Shown one piece after another: positions 21,696 to 34,199 of a stretch of DNA of 64,000 bases. The notes beneath the pieces are model-generated. The model did no database searches. It was not told the origin of the DNA and saw only the letters and a program-made list of their open reading frames with translations. Both the position numbers and the translations under genes were made by a program. Positions within the stretch are counted from its first letter, which is position 1; every line of letters starts with the position of its first letter. Source of the DNA: Sialis fuliginosa (Eukaryota; Arthropoda; Insecta; Megaloptera; Sialidae); the NCBI GenBank assembly GCA_961205875.1, contig OY540822.1:126501-190500 (forward strand), written 5' to 3'.

Positions 21696-22654
21696 GGCCA
21701 AGTGCGTGTTGGGCACGCACATGATAGGTTTCCGTAGTCATTACGATTTATAAACAAGAGTTATTTCAACGGACGCTCTGATAACGACATTTAAATTCAA
21801 ATATATCGTGGCTGAAGGGTTAAAATCAAAAGGTCATATAACATTTTTTGTTGCATTTTAGGAGACCTATCAATGGGGTAAGTGAAAAAAAATTGAGTAC
21901 AATTTTTAGTCTATGGGAGGGGTCCAAAATAATTTTGACAATGTTCGTTATAATTTTCAGTGAAAGTATTAATTCAAAGTTACATTCCGAATTTTCTTCA
22001 GATTTTTTGAATAAATAGTTTAGAAATTAAGGGGGAGGGGGACGCTTTGATAACGACATTTAATTGCAAATATGTCGTGACTGAAGGGTTAAAATCAAAA
22101 GATGATTTAACATTTTTTGTTGCATTTTAGGAGACCTATCCAATGACCACCCACTCAATGGGTTAAGTGAAAAAAAATGTGAGTTCACTTTTCAGTCATG
22201 AGAGGGGGGTCCAAAATAATTTTGACAGTGTTCGTTATAATTTTCAGTGAAAGTACTAATTAAAAACTACATTCTTGAATTTTTTCAGATTTTTAAAATT
22301 GATAGTTTAGAAATTATGGTGGGGGACGCTTTTATCACGACTTTAAACGCAAATATATCGTGACTGAAGGGTTAAAATCAAAATGTCATATTACATTTTT
22401 TATTGCATTTTAGGAGACCTATCTAAAGACATCCCACTTAATGGATTAAGTGAATTTTTTTTTTTGAAAGTACTTTTCAGTCTATGGAAAGGGGGTCCAA
22501 AAAAATGTTTTTTTCAAAAATATTATCATTTCTGTTTTTGGGTTATCAGTTTTCGTCCGTATACCAAATTTCATCTTAATCGGCTTAAAAATTTTGAGGA
22601 CGGACGGAAATAGCGAAACTATAAGGTTTCCTAGTTTTCTACGGAAACCTAAAA
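21696..22654 (+). repeat. 'GGCCAAGTGCG' family, copy 3
   Basis: Full-length copy in the same orientation as copy 1, with matching ends and three internal units. It abuts a mariner-transposase fragment at its right end. Confidence 0.8.
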
Positions 22655-22759
22655 ATGGCTGGCGATGAATTTATATTTTCTGATGAGAAGTTATTTGTTC
22701 TGAAGCATTCCCACAACTCCCAGTATGATAGAGTTTGGTCTGCTAGGATTGAGGACTAG
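22655..22759 (+). pseudogene. mariner/Tc1-type transposase fragment
   Basis: A 34-codon frame reading FIFSDEKLFVLKHSHNSQYD then RVW. The FSDEK-x-F segment with N-x-Q-x-DRVW after it matches the region around a catalytic Asp of Tc1/mariner transposases. The rest of the transposase is absent and a TAG closes the frame, so it is a dead fragment beside copy 3 of the dispersed repeat. Confidence 0.6.
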
Positions 22760-23370
22760 TTTTAATGGGTGGTAAATTGAATATTATACAGAAACAACAA
22801 CAACAAAATAAATTTTGTATGTCCACGATTGCGCCTGTAAATATTAATTAAATGAATTTTAAAAAAATAACAGGATATTATAATATTATCTTACGTTTTT
22901 AATTTTTTGATTAATGTTTTTTAAATTGAATAAAAAAATAAAAAGTAAATTACGTATTTCCACGATTTCGCTTGTAAATATTAATTAATTGAATTGAAAA
23001 AGATAATAGTATGTAGTAGATTCAGTTTTTTTAATTGAGTAAAAAATAAAAAGTTAATTACGTATTAATAAATTAATTGTTTTTATATAATTTTACAAAA
23101 ATTCAAACGTTTCTGTGTAACAAAGATGTATCAATCCATGACACACCCATTTTTTGTGTGTATTTTTATTAGGTTAAAATTTTATTTTAATAATTGACTG
23201 ACTCATCAACGCACAGCCCAAATTCCTTAGCCAGGAAAAATGAAATATTATGGGTGTAAATGTGTTTTATTTTTTTATTTATTAAATAATAAACGTTTTA
23301 TTATTTTATTTTGGCACCCCGTAATAAAAAAATCTGGTTACGCCACTGATCACATATAATTTTTTTTCAG
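22760..23370. other. AT-rich intergenic sequence
   Basis: No gene. A tggttacgccactg word near 23338 resembles the end of hAT elements (CAGTGGCGTAACCA in reverse), but no partner end was found. Confidence 0.35.
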
Positions 23371-23544
23371 TATACACAGATGTAGGTCTTGGAGCAACAA
23401 ACCCATTGACTATAACAGTCGTTACAAGTGGACCCAGTTTTCCAAGAATGTGGAAAATCAAAATAACTCAAATAATCTGCCAGAGCATATTCAGAGGTTT
23501 GTAATGTATTACCATCAGTGACGGGAGTTCAAAATATTAATTTT
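23371..23544 (+). pseudogene. CUB-domain protein exon remnant
   Basis: After an acceptor (tttttttcag) the frame reads GLGATNPLTITVVTS and later PRMWKIKITQI with a Cys two residues on. This matches the pattern of insect CUB proteins (G-x-x-NP-x-T-x-x-V, then R-x-W-x-I-x-ITQI-x-C). About 40 codons in, the pattern continues only in another frame (C-NVLPSVTGVQNINF), so a frameshift is present. No other exons are recognised nearby. Confidence 0.5.
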
Positions 23545-23753
23545 ATTTTTTCCCATTTTTTTCCATTTTTTCATATAAAACGACTTCAAAATCAAATAAT
23601 TTTTAAATTTCATCAAATTTCAACTTTCAGGTATATTAAATACAAATACGAATATTGGAATTTGGAACGTCCCTAATATGTATTGAATATATTTATTTAT
23701 GATTTATGAAAGTTTTGAAAAATATCGCACATTTTACACGTGATGGGAAATCA

Positions 23754-23912
23754 ACCACATTAACTAATGACATAAATATTTACCAAATAAAAAATATTTC
23801 TAGTTTTTGATAACAAAATTAATTACATCAACTATAATTAACTTTTGTCACCAAAAACTAGAAATATTATTTATTTAGTAATTATTTATGTAATTAGTTA
23901 ATGTGGTTGATA
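23754..23912. repeat. Small palindromic MITE
   Basis: atcaaccacattaactaatg at the left is matched inverted at the right, with aatatttctagtttttg / caaaaactagaaatatt inside. About 160 bp, just upstream of the lectin promoter. Confidence 0.7.
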
Positions 23913-23972
23913 TATTAATTTAAAAATTAATTAAAACGTGGTAAAAAACAACAAATGACTAATATAAATACA

Positions 23973-24012
23973 TATATAAATATATTGTAACTTAATTTAT
24001 TTCTGTCAGTGT
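23973..24012 (+). promoter_or_regulatory. Core promoter of the lectin gene
   Basis: TATATAAA at 23973-23980 followed by the arthropod initiator TCAGT at 24006-24010; the A at 24008 lies about 35 bp from the TATA start. The ATG follows 36 bp later. Confidence 0.7.
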
Positions 24013-24043
24013 TTAATAAAATTGTAACACAACAATCATCATC

Positions 24044-27000
24044 ATGTTTTCGAAAATACCTTTATCTTTGTTTGTAATATTTTTTAATACTAATAACTGT
24101 TATTCTCACATTTTCGTCAATGTAAGTATTAATATATTATTGTTATGCTTGGGCTACACCTGCGGCTGCGTGAAACGTGACGATTAACGTCTAGTTTGCC
24201 ACTAAACGCAGGTACCTATAGCCACGAATTAACACGCTAATTTTATAACGGCATTAATAATGGCATTAGACGTTAGACGATAACATTATACAGTGTATTC
24301 CAAGTTGATTAAGCCATAAGAAATTTAACATGGGGACAATTAGAAGTGTTGTAGTAGCCTTTAATCGAATTTAACAATCTGTCATTGGTGCATTTTGAAA
24401 TGCCGCCCAACTGTTAATACTTAAAATTATTAATTTTTATAGCTGTATGGCATAAAAAAGATGGCATTTATTCATGCCAACAATTTGCTGAATGAAGTAA
24501 TAGAACTAGGGGATTGAACGAAAATCTCGAATTTTTAATTATCTCGAACATATTCAAGAATAGTGCTTCTGGCTGCGTACTATTTAGGCCCGATCCGCTC
24601 GTTGCGGCATGGCAACGTCAGTGTTGGCAACTATAATTTTAAAATTCTATCTAATCATATGAGATTGGAATAATAGTTGTTATTTTCAATGAAATAGTTA
24701 CTAGTTGAATTTTTTTTTCGGAAAATAGTTGGTAAATAGTTTTTTTTACGATTTAATAATAATTAGTGCAAACGAAGCAGTAAAAAGTGTCGCAAATAGT
24801 CTTAAAATAGTTGGAAAGGTAGTTGCATATAGTTGATTTCAAATTGTGTTCAATCAAACCAGTTTTCTGAAAACGATGGAGATATGTAATAAAAATTACA
24901 ATAAATTCATTTTTACGAAATAGTTGAGAAACTATTTTTCCAATCTCTACTAACACACACCTCGATTCTGACCGTGGATGACAGTTCACATAAAACTAGA
25001 ACTTTGAAATCTGAATATTTTGTACTGCTACTTACAATATATCGACAAAATTTGCTCAAAGCAAAATATTCACGTGAACTATCCTATTTCAAATAACCCA
25101 ATCTTTAAATAATTTATCCTGAAATCACTCATTGCAAAACTTTTGTTTATACTAAGTTTTTTGAGATCCACCTCGCAAGTAGAATAGGCAGTTAGATTAT
25201 TCCTAATGTTTGACTCCTCACAATAAAACCCATGAACCATGGTCGTCATGTTTGTCTCAACCTAAAATGCTTTGATTGGCCCGAAGCGATTCCTCATCCT
25301 TCTTTGTATCCACGTGCTATATGTATAAAGTAGGTCTAACAGAGAGGGTCGCTATCCACTCAATTGAATATAATAACAAAAAAATAATACAAAGAAAAAA
25401 ATAATAATAATAAAAATAAAATCATTAAACAAAAAACAAAAAAATTAAAATAAAATATAAAAATGTAAATAAAACCAAACATAAAAAAGGAGAAAAAAAA
25501 AAAAAATAATTAATAAAAATAAAAATGACAATAAAGTATAAAAGCTGTCTAAAAAGTTCAAGATGAGCTAGAAGACAAAAATAAAATATATATAAAAAAA
25601 AAAAATACTAAGTTTTTGGCATTAAAAAAAAACAGTACTAGAGCGGCCGATCATATTCGCCCAGGGCGCAAAATTTAGAAATACGTCCCTGTAGCCAATC
25701 AATAATGTAAAACTTAGCGCGTAATTATTTAACGCGTTAATTAACGTGTTAATGCCCGCTAGACGTTAACGCAGGTGTGGCTCTAGCATTACAAATATAA
25801 TGACGCCTTATATTAGATTTGTATTTTATAGATTAATACAAAATCGAATGACTCCTTTAACCAAGATGATCCGCAGAGTCCAATGAATATACAAGTATAT
25901 AATATAGTTTGTAACGAAGGTGAGTTTTTTTTATAAACATAAATCTAAATTATTTGTTTATAAATAAAGTAATGTTTTGTAATTATTTCTTCAGCAGATA
26001 AAATAGTTGAGAAGGTGCTAAAATTCCATGACGGTAATATAGTGGACATAGTCTTGAATGTAAGTATTTATTTCTTTCGTTATATCTTTTACAGATGTTG
26101 AACAAATTAAAATAATAATAATCAATTTAAATTTTACAATTTAGTCTAAATATTCACTTATGCTATAATGGCATCTAATGATAAGAAAATGTTTTATTTC
26201 AATTTTAAATTTCTTTATGGGTAATTTTATATAAGATGGTAGTTTATTATATATTTTTATTTTAGAGTTACATATATGCTCCTTTATACACAACTGTTAA
26301 TTTTGTTTGTATTTGATCTAAATTTTCTTGATTTCTAGTTGAATAATTATGCGTAAAATTTTTTTTTAAACGTTTTATAATATTTTTTAGCGAAAATTAA
26401 ACATTCGTATATATAAATCAGTAATTGTTAAAAATTTTTAAATAGTGGTTTACATGACTCGATTGATTTTGTTTTAAATATAAATCTAAGACATCGTTTA
26501 TTATTGTTATAACTATACTGACGTTTAATATTATATTTAATATTATAGAATAACACAAAACCAAATGATACTTCCAACAAAGTGAACACAACTTCAGACC
26601 AGAATAAAGGTGAGTTTTTTTAATAAATCCAAACTATTCGTTTTTTTTTTATAAATAAAGTAATGTTTTGTAATTATTTCTTCAACAGATAAGATAGTCG
26701 AGAAGGTGTTAAAATACGGTAATGATTACATTTTCTACCCTGGACTTGGTTATTACAAACACCACAAAAATTCCGCCGAATGGAACAATGCAAGAGACAC
26801 CTGTGTAAAGGAGGGGGCCCATTTAGTTGTGGTCAATTCTCAAGCCGAGGCGAATTTGGTCCATGGGATGATTCTAATAAATTCTGCTTATTCGGTACAT
26901 GTAGGCTTCTATAGAATGTCCAAGAATAGCGAATTTGTAACTGTTTTAGGTAAATAACCAAATACAGTGAAACTTCTCAAAAAAGACCAGCATTTCATGA

Positions 27001-27284
27001 TATTTACGTTATTTTTATTTGTAACCAAACTAGGTCAATTTTGAGAAGTTTCACTTAAAGTATAAATAATTAAAAGATTCGAAATTCTCGAAAAAATATA
27101 TCAATATAAAAAAAATATTTGGTATTGTTTTTCAGGTGGTCGTTTCACGGATTCTGTATTTAACAAATGGTACCCAGGTTATCCCTCTAATAATAACGAA
27201 GCCAACTGTGGAATGATGCATAAGGATGGCACTATTTATAATAGTGTCTGCTCATATTCCTACAATTTCATCTGTGAAAAATAA
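24044..27284 (+). CDS. Secreted C-type lectin, six exons
   Basis: Exons 24044-24121, 25832-25919, 25998-26059, 26549-26609, 26689-26949, 27136-27284; phases agree at every join and give 232 residues. Exon 1 encodes a hydrophobic signal peptide (start MFSKIPLSLFVIFF). Exons 2-4 encode a polar, Asn-rich linker. Exons 5-6 encode one C-type lectin domain: WNNARDTCVKEGAHLVVVNS, later GRFTD, W-YPGYPSNNNEANCG and a terminal FICEK, with the four expected cysteines. The usual EPN and WND calcium/sugar residues are not obvious, so ligand preference is unclear. Likely a haemolymph pattern-recognition protein. Polyadenylation signal at 27354. Intron 1 carries a 1.6-kb element. Confidence 0.85.
24619..24949. 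mobile_element. Nested hAT-like MITE
   Basis: Begins CAGTGTTGGCAACTAT and ends in the approximate inverted form (aaactatttttccaatctcta), the typical hAT terminus. No clear 8-bp duplication, so confidence is moderate. The minus-strand frame in it is not a gene. Confidence 0.5.
25376..25620. repeat. A-rich low-complexity tract
   Basis: Long run of aaataa/aaaaat words within intron 1 of the lectin gene. Confidence 0.8.
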
Positions 27285-27895
27285 CTTTAAAATACATTTA
27301 CTTAATTTTATTTTTAAAACTGTTTAATGAATTTCTGTATTTTTACATTAAATAATAAATATATATCTTAATCTATGAATGTTGTTTAGTTACACACGCA
27401 CAGACACACAGACACATATGTGTATAAAAAGATAGAAAACCTCTTTTAATAATTTTAAAAACTGATAATGTGGAAGCCCCGAATGACTACAGCAATCGAG
27501 GCTTTTGTGTTAATTATGTCCAACAGCCATGCACTAATGTCGTTTTGTAAATTTAGATAAATTTTCACTTTTTGTTATAATTCATTATTTTTTTTCCTTG
27601 ACTATATTTTTGATTTTAAATAAATAAATTACTAAGTTTACTCATCTACGTACAATTAAATTAATATTTGAACTGTTTTTTACTTTCATAGTAGCGAAGA
27701 AATTTTTTTTGTGTTAAATTTTAAAATATACCAAAGATTTTTTCCAGATATTACTGAATTATTATTTATTCGGGAAAAATGATCAAAAAAAGTCATTTAC
27801 TTAATTATTATTATTATACTTAACCTCTTTTTGTTATTTCTATTTTATATAAATAAATTACATTTATATTTTTCTTTTAATTTTTTAAATAATAT
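27285..27895. other. Lectin 3' flank
   Basis: Contains the AATAAA at 27354-27359, then AT-rich sequence without frames. An acacacgcacagacacacag simple stretch lies near 27392. Confidence 0.5.
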
Positions 27896-29271
27896 TAGTA
27901 GAAGGACATAAAAAGTGATGAATAGTGATGCATTCGGGAAGTTGTTTTTTTTTTAGATTTTCTCTTTATATGTTCGAAGATGAGTTGAAAATCGTATCAA
28001 AAAAATTGCATAATTGTTCATTTTTTGATACATTTCGAGTGTATCGCTACACTGTTTTTGAAATATCTCCGGTTCTATAGGTCGTAGGAAAATAAAAAAA
28101 AAATTAAAATACTTATAAGTTAATAGACTATAGAAAGGCATAGGTAGCGTTACCTTTCAAACGTATCATAACCTCAAAAATAAAAAAAATGTCGAAAAAC
28201 TTTTTATCACTAATAATTCAATAATTAACGTAAAAATGAAGGGATTTTTACGAAAATAACAGGAAATATGTATTGTTATATTATAAATACATGATAAAAT
28301 TTTCAAAAATAAAATTTGATTTTTACACCCACAATCGGTTATTTTTGAAAAAAATGGAAAAGCTCGCCATTTAATGTAGACTTTTTTATGTACTTTTTGT
28401 GAACATATGCCAAAATCTGTTAAATAAATTAATATACCGTAAATGATGTATAAACTAATGCTCGATCAGGGCCACGTGCGCGTAATATATGTTTATACCA
28501 CATTTTAATAGTCTTATTATAGATGTTTTGTATTTATTTCTAATATTGCATATTTTTTATGTTATTGCAAATGACTGTTTTTATTATGTGAGTGTAATTC
28601 TACAGGAATTGCATTTTTTTTTTATCACAGTAGTGGCAAAATGTAACATTTTGTAATTACAAAAAATGATATTTTAACTTATTTAACAGATTTTAGCATA
28701 TGTTCACAAGACAGTTCATAAAAATGTCTACAATTAAAAAAAATAAAATTTACCCTACGCCGTTTTCTCATTAAATGGTGAGTTTTTCCATTTTTTTCAA
28801 CAATGGCCGATTGTGGGTGTAAAAATCAAATTTTAGTTTTGAAAATTTTATCATGTATTTATACCATAAAAATACATATTTCCTCTTATTTTCGTAGAAA
28901 TCCCTTAATTTTTACGTAAATTGTTGCATTATTAGTGATAAAAAAAGATTTTCGACAATTTTTTTATTTTTGAGGTTATGATGCGTTTGAAAAGTAACGC
29001 TACCTATGCAGTTTTATAGTCTATTAACTTATAAGTATTTCAATATTTTTTTTTATTTTCCTACGACCTATAGAACCGGAGATATTTCAAAAACAGTGTA
29101 GCGATATACTCGAAATATATAAAAAATGCACAATTATGCAATTTTCTTGGGACGCACATGGCCGATTTTTCCAAATATTTTCAATTAATCTTGGAACATA
29201 TAAAGAGAAAATCCAAAAAAATCCAACTTCTCGAATGCATCACTTCAAAATGCTAATTCCCTCTACTAGTG
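27896..29271. repeat. Foldback element, ~1.4 kb
   Basis: tagtagaaggacat at the left is mirrored by ccctctactag at the right. Long inner blocks (ctccggttctataggtcgta; cttataagttaatagactat; gttatgatgcgtttgaaa) are inverted copies of each other around a centre near 28560. Arms about 600 bp; no transposase. Confidence 0.85.
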
Positions 29272-30676
29272 CTATCTAGTTTTCAAACTTCTCATGGGAC
29301 ATATTAATACATAGATTAATATATGCTATAATTGAGTATTTTGATGAAAGTGTATATTTCATTTTTTATTCATTAAAAAATAAAATAATATTACATTAAA
29401 TAAATTTTTGTGTATCCACAAAAAATAAATAAATTTTGAACCCTTTCTTTGACCCCATACAATTTTTTCTGGAAAAAGATAACGTACTGAACATAATTTT
29501 AAATATTTTTAAATCGATAAATAATTTAAATTGACTCAGTAACTTGAGTATTTTTTTAGAATTTGTCGTATTTTTGATAAGTGTTTATAGATTCAGTTAC
29601 TTTGTGCCAAGTATTTCATATCAATCTTTTATAGAAAGTTAAGTGTTATAATTTATTTCTTAATAAAGTGAATTTTTCTACATTGTTTTTAATGATTAGT
29701 GATTTTGTGTTTTTTTGATAATTGGTAAGTTAAAAAGCACACATATATTTATAAATAAGATATATAATTCACAATTGGGTTAGTGATTTTTTATATTTAA
29801 TTCAAAACAGGGCCAGTGTTAGATTTAGAGATAAATAGACACATATTTTATCTCAGGGCAACATTTAAAAATTATTTCATTAATATGTAACAATTTATTT
29901 TCAAATATTATAAAGGAATTGTCTTCTTAAAATATACACATATAGTAAAGTAACACGTATTTCAGTGAATGATAAAGGGGTGTAAAAATTGTTTTCTTAG
30001 AAGGAGAGACGGTAATTTTTAATTTAAAAATGTATTTTTTTAGTGCAAAAATAAATGCAATTTTTATGTTAGATTTCGAAAAACCAATTTAGATATTTAG
30101 TATATGTTAGTTATTTTATAAAAGTGAGCCAACCTTGAATACATGTTTTGATTCAAATTATTGTATACTTGTTGAAAATGTATCATTTTTATATATTTTT
30201 AGTAAGATTAGATAGGCGCGTAAAGGCCTCTCTATTGATCTTTGTAAAGGTGTGATAAAAATAAATATTACCCATAATGCATGTTAACAATAATTCCTGT
30301 GACTCGATAAAAAAATCAAGAATTTTATTGAATAATATTTATAATGATTTTCTATTTTGAATACATTTTTCTGTATTTTGTAAATAATTATTATTATCAT
30401 TAATAAACACTTGAAATAAAATTCATAGAAACATGGACTGCGCATTCTGTATTACCGTAATGTGGAAAATTAAATTCACAAAAGTGAAGATAGAGATATT
30501 ACCCAAACAATACTCTATCTTTCTTACACTCATGTTTAAATAAAGACAAGTATATAGACCAAACGTACGCTCTATCACTTTCTCTGGTGACGACTCTGTT
30601 TTAGAATCAGATGCGCGGTACATGCTCTATATCAATGATTCAAAACAAAAATCTAAGGTGATTTTTAATTTTTACA
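29272..30676. other. Intergenic AT-rich sequence
   Basis: No supported gene. A 66-codon minus-strand frame (30423-30623) has no recognisable motif and no splice context and is not called. Confidence 0.35.
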
Positions 30677-30677
30677 G

Positions 30678-31072
30678 ATATCTGTATTTTCTATACGTGG
30701 CATATATTAATAATTTTATTGGACCTCAAGATACAAAAACCGACTGCGTCACTGAATATTGTAAGTACAAAACATAAAATTATTTTTAATATATACATTT
30801 TTTATAATGATATAGATTTTTTTATGATAAAAATGTTTGTATAAAATAAAACAATTATTTTTCCAGATCCTTGTGTTACTGTGAACTGTATTATAATTGT
30901 ATTAAAGTTATTTTGGCCCCCAAGATTCATCAAGTGATTGTGTCCCTGAATACTTTAGGTATAAATAATTTTTAAAATATATTATTTTACAATACTTAAA
31001 TTATTTTATTTATAATACATTTCTTATTTTTACAGATCATTGTTTTCACACTGAACGTGCCCCTTTATAGAA
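30678..31072 (+). pseudogene. Decayed small cysteine-containing exon set
   Basis: Three acceptor-led segments (30678-30761, 30867-30958, 31036-31072). Two of them share a coding-like block: GPQDTKTDCVTEY and GPQDSSSDCVPEY, differing largely at synonymous or conservative positions, which implies past selection on protein. The second segment starts with a PCVTVNC-like stretch. Frames do not join cleanly, and the last segment stops after about 11 codons. It looks like the degenerate 3' part of a small secreted, cysteine-containing protein gene with a tandemly duplicated exon. A related copy lies at 34912-35122. Confidence 0.35.
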
Positions 31073-31371
31073 TTTAAATAAACATATTGGCCTTCAGAAA
31101 CTAGAAACTTACTGCTTTCTGTATATCGTATGTAGAACACTTTTATATTATACAATATCTATATCTGTAAAACGAGAAGTCATGAGTGACTGACTCATCA
31201 ACGCCCAGCTCAAACCTCTGGGCCTAGAAACGTAAAAACTTAAGAGGTGTTTTCCTTTTATCAAAAAAACACTCACTAAGAGATTTTTTAAATACAGCCC
31301 TTAAGTGTTGGGGGGGGGGGGGGTAAACCTTTTTTTATTTTACTGCGTTTATCTTTATAGCTGCTTACATT

Positions 31372-32130
31372 TAGTGATTACAATACCGGACCAAAATCCT
31401 AATACCGGTATTTCTCCTATTATTTTTTTAGTAAAATTCAAATTTAAATTTAAGCACTAAATTATGCATTTGTATTTCTTAAATTAATAAAATTATAAGT
31501 AATAATTATAATAAAAATAATGTAGTGACTTAGTATGTATAGTTTATAACATGAAAGATGACCGGTCGAAGTATTGTAATAATTACATTGCTTAGACCGG
31601 TCATCTTTTATGTTATAAACTAAATGTACCTACGCATGAGTAACACACAGTTTTAAAAAAAATATTATTTGAATCATATAATATTGCTTATATTATCATT
31701 TTATTCAAATATTCAAATTAAAATAAGCTCTCAGAAATCCTAAATTATTTGAGGTTCCATTGACCTGAGAACGAATTTAATATTATTTAGAACAATAAGG
31801 CTTGTACTTGGATATTTCTTCATTAAAAGATGTTTATTTAAATTATATATTATTTACATTATACTCGTATTAGGTTTTGTCATTTATATTTATTTATAAA
31901 ATATAAATGTTTCCTGAGAAAATCTATCACATATTGGAAAAATATCATAATTGGACACTACAATAATATATTACAAATTATTTTATCGAATTAAAATATA
32001 TTAATTTAAAAATCAATTCCCTAACAGTCACTTATACGTATTTTAATACTAATTATAATTACCGAAATACCGGTATTATTTGCACCAATAGCGAAGAAAA
32101 ATGTCCGGGATCCCGGTATTGTACTCACTA
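31372..32130. mobile_element. hAT-type MITE with 8-bp duplication
   Basis: Ends TAGTGATTACAATACCGG and CCGGTATTGTACTCACTA, flanked by a perfect 8-bp repeat CTTACATT (31364-31371 and 32131-32138). 759 bp. An internal hairpin (accggtcatctttt with its inverse, about 31540-31626) lies inside. No coding frame. Confidence 0.85.
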
Positions 32131-32183
32131 CTTACATTATTAATGTGAATATCAGACAAAATACTCTTCTATTAGATCCATTG

Positions 32184-32480
32184 ATGTCGGGTATTATAAA
32201 GAATTATCTCTAGAGCAAAAGCTAACCTAACGTTATTGCTATTGCTCGGAATTTTAGAGCAGTGGTAATAAATGTATAGTAATGTAAATGCTAAGCATTT
32301 TATGAGGTACAATTGTCACTACTGCTTGTAGATCGCTTATTTCTACTTAACGCGCATGCATCAAGGTCATTCATATAAACCATACCATTGATTTCAACTG
32401 TCAGTGGGTTGTTATTTATATCAAATACCCCGCAGATAGCGTTAGCTTAGCTTTTGCTCGAGCATTTGTATCATAGCGTC
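32184..32480. repeat. Harbinger-type MITE, 3' truncated or diverged
   Basis: Starts TGTCGGGTATTATAAAG and resembles the element at 33625-33926 (gcgcatgcatcaa, cagatagcgttagct). The right terminus is degenerate. Confidence 0.6.
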
Positions 32481-33624
32481 TCTTTTGTTCAGCGAGACTG
32501 CGTCACATTTGACAAACACTCTAGCCCAGGGATGGGGAACCTGCGGCCTTTTCAATACTTCATTGCAACCGGTAAATATTTCAATTATTTATAATATATA
32601 ATTTTTCTTCTCAATTTATTTTTAATTTTATTCTGACAAGAGACAAAAATAAAAATGTTTGAACAAATAATTTACAGTAATCAAGCGTAAATTAAAATTG
32701 GCTATTGCGCGTATATTCTGAAGTTATTTGATATGAGTCTAGCCTGTTATTTTGCCCAACCGCGTGTAAAAATGTTTACACATCTTGCTATTTTTGAATG
32801 TTTTAAACATTGTTATGAGTGGCAAGGACAGAGTCTATTGGATCTTGTAAGGAACCTTATTTAATGAATTATGATTTATAACTTATTTTTTATTTTTAGA
32901 TAACCTGCACTAACCAAGTCCAGTTGTTTTTTTAAATAATAAATAATCAAGACTGCCAGACCACTTTCATTGAACCCTAGCTATAACACTTCAAGGTTCT
33001 ATGTTACATGTAGATATTGTACACAAGATTGAAGAATAAGGTAACCGTTTTGTTTATTATTTATTTAAGTTCGTTTCTAGATTATTTTTATTCTCTTTTT
33101 ATGCGAATTTGTATCAAAAATATTTATAATTTACGAAAAAATCCTATCGAATCCAATCATACCATTTCGAGGACCTAACATTGCCATACTCAAAGGTCCA
33201 GTGTTGCCATATTTCATGTAATTATATACTAAACAATTGCCCTATAAAAATATATAAAATGATATACATATAACTTTGAAAATTAGATTTTATTAGTATC
33301 TGACTTGTTATCTTATGTATTGGAAAATAATATGTTAAATATGTTCATATGTTGTTATGGAGGGGGGGGGGGGGTATTATACATTCATTTAAAATGTAGA
33401 GTGTAATATTAAGGTTTGAATTAAATGCACTATTTTTTAACTCAAAATTAAATATTTATCTTCAATTGTTTTCACTAATAACAAACAAAGGTATGTACTT
33501 CACGAAAAATAAATTATTCAACATAAAACAAATATATTGAACTTTAAACAAATAATGTCATTTTGAGTAAATAGTTTCCACTAAAAATTAATTCTTTTCA
33601 CTAAATGATGTTTTGATATTTTTA
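32481..33624. other. Intergenic; possible hAT end and G-run
   Basis: cagggatggggaacctgcgg at about 32527 resembles a hAT terminus, but no inverted partner was found. A G14 run lies near 33361. No gene. Confidence 0.4.
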
Positions 33625-33926
33625 TGCCCGGTATTATAAAGAATTTGCTTGAGTGCAAAAGCAAATTATCTTCCAGCTAACGCTATCTGCTAGGTATCAA
33701 ATTGTATATTAATGTAAATATTATGCATTTTATGACGTACACTTGGCGGCACTTATTTTATATCGCTGATTTTACTTATAGCGCATGCATCAAAGTTATC
33801 ATATGTACGATTTCATTCGCTACATCTATGAGTATGTTGTCATTTATATTTAATGCCCAACAGATAGCGTTAGCTGGAAGCTAATTTGCTTTTACACTCA
33901 AGCAAATTCTTTATAATACCGGGCAT
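33625..33926. mobile_element. Harbinger-type MITE, subfamily A
   Basis: TGCCCGGTATTATAAAGAAT and its inverse at the right, flanked by TTA on both sides (33622-33624, 33927-33929). 3-bp TWA duplications fit PIF/Harbinger. Inner arms caaaagcaaatta / ctaatttgctttt give a foldback form. Confidence 0.8.
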
Positions 33927-34021
33927 TAATGTGATTTTCTGAAGATTATTAAGGTTATTCGATCGTTAGAGTAATGTATAGATAATATATTTATATATTT
34001 TCTAAATATCGATGTAAAAAA

Positions 34022-34157
34022 GTAATTAGTACTTTCAATGAAAATTATAACGAACACTGTAGCAAAAATAGCTAGTTTATGAAAAATTTTGAAATAAGTC
34101 TTAAGAGAGAATGACTACGGAACTCTATCATATGCGTGCCCAACACGCACTTGGTCG
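34022..34157 (-). repeat. 'GGCCAAGTGCG' family fragment
   Basis: Reverse-orientation fragment retaining gaaaattataacgaacactg and gcgtgcccaacacgcacttg. Confidence 0.7.
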
Positions 34158-34199
34158 TTTTATTTATATTTATTATATTATATATTTATATTTTGTTGA

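Larger units (their letters stand above)
24144..25789. mobile_element. TIR element in lectin intron 1
   Basis: Ends atgcttgggctacacctgcg and the inverted cgcaggtgtggctctagcat; the complementarity continues through aacgtctag and attaacacg blocks. About 1.65 kb, no transposase frame. It contains a nested hAT-like element and a long A-rich tract (25376-25620). Confidence 0.65.
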
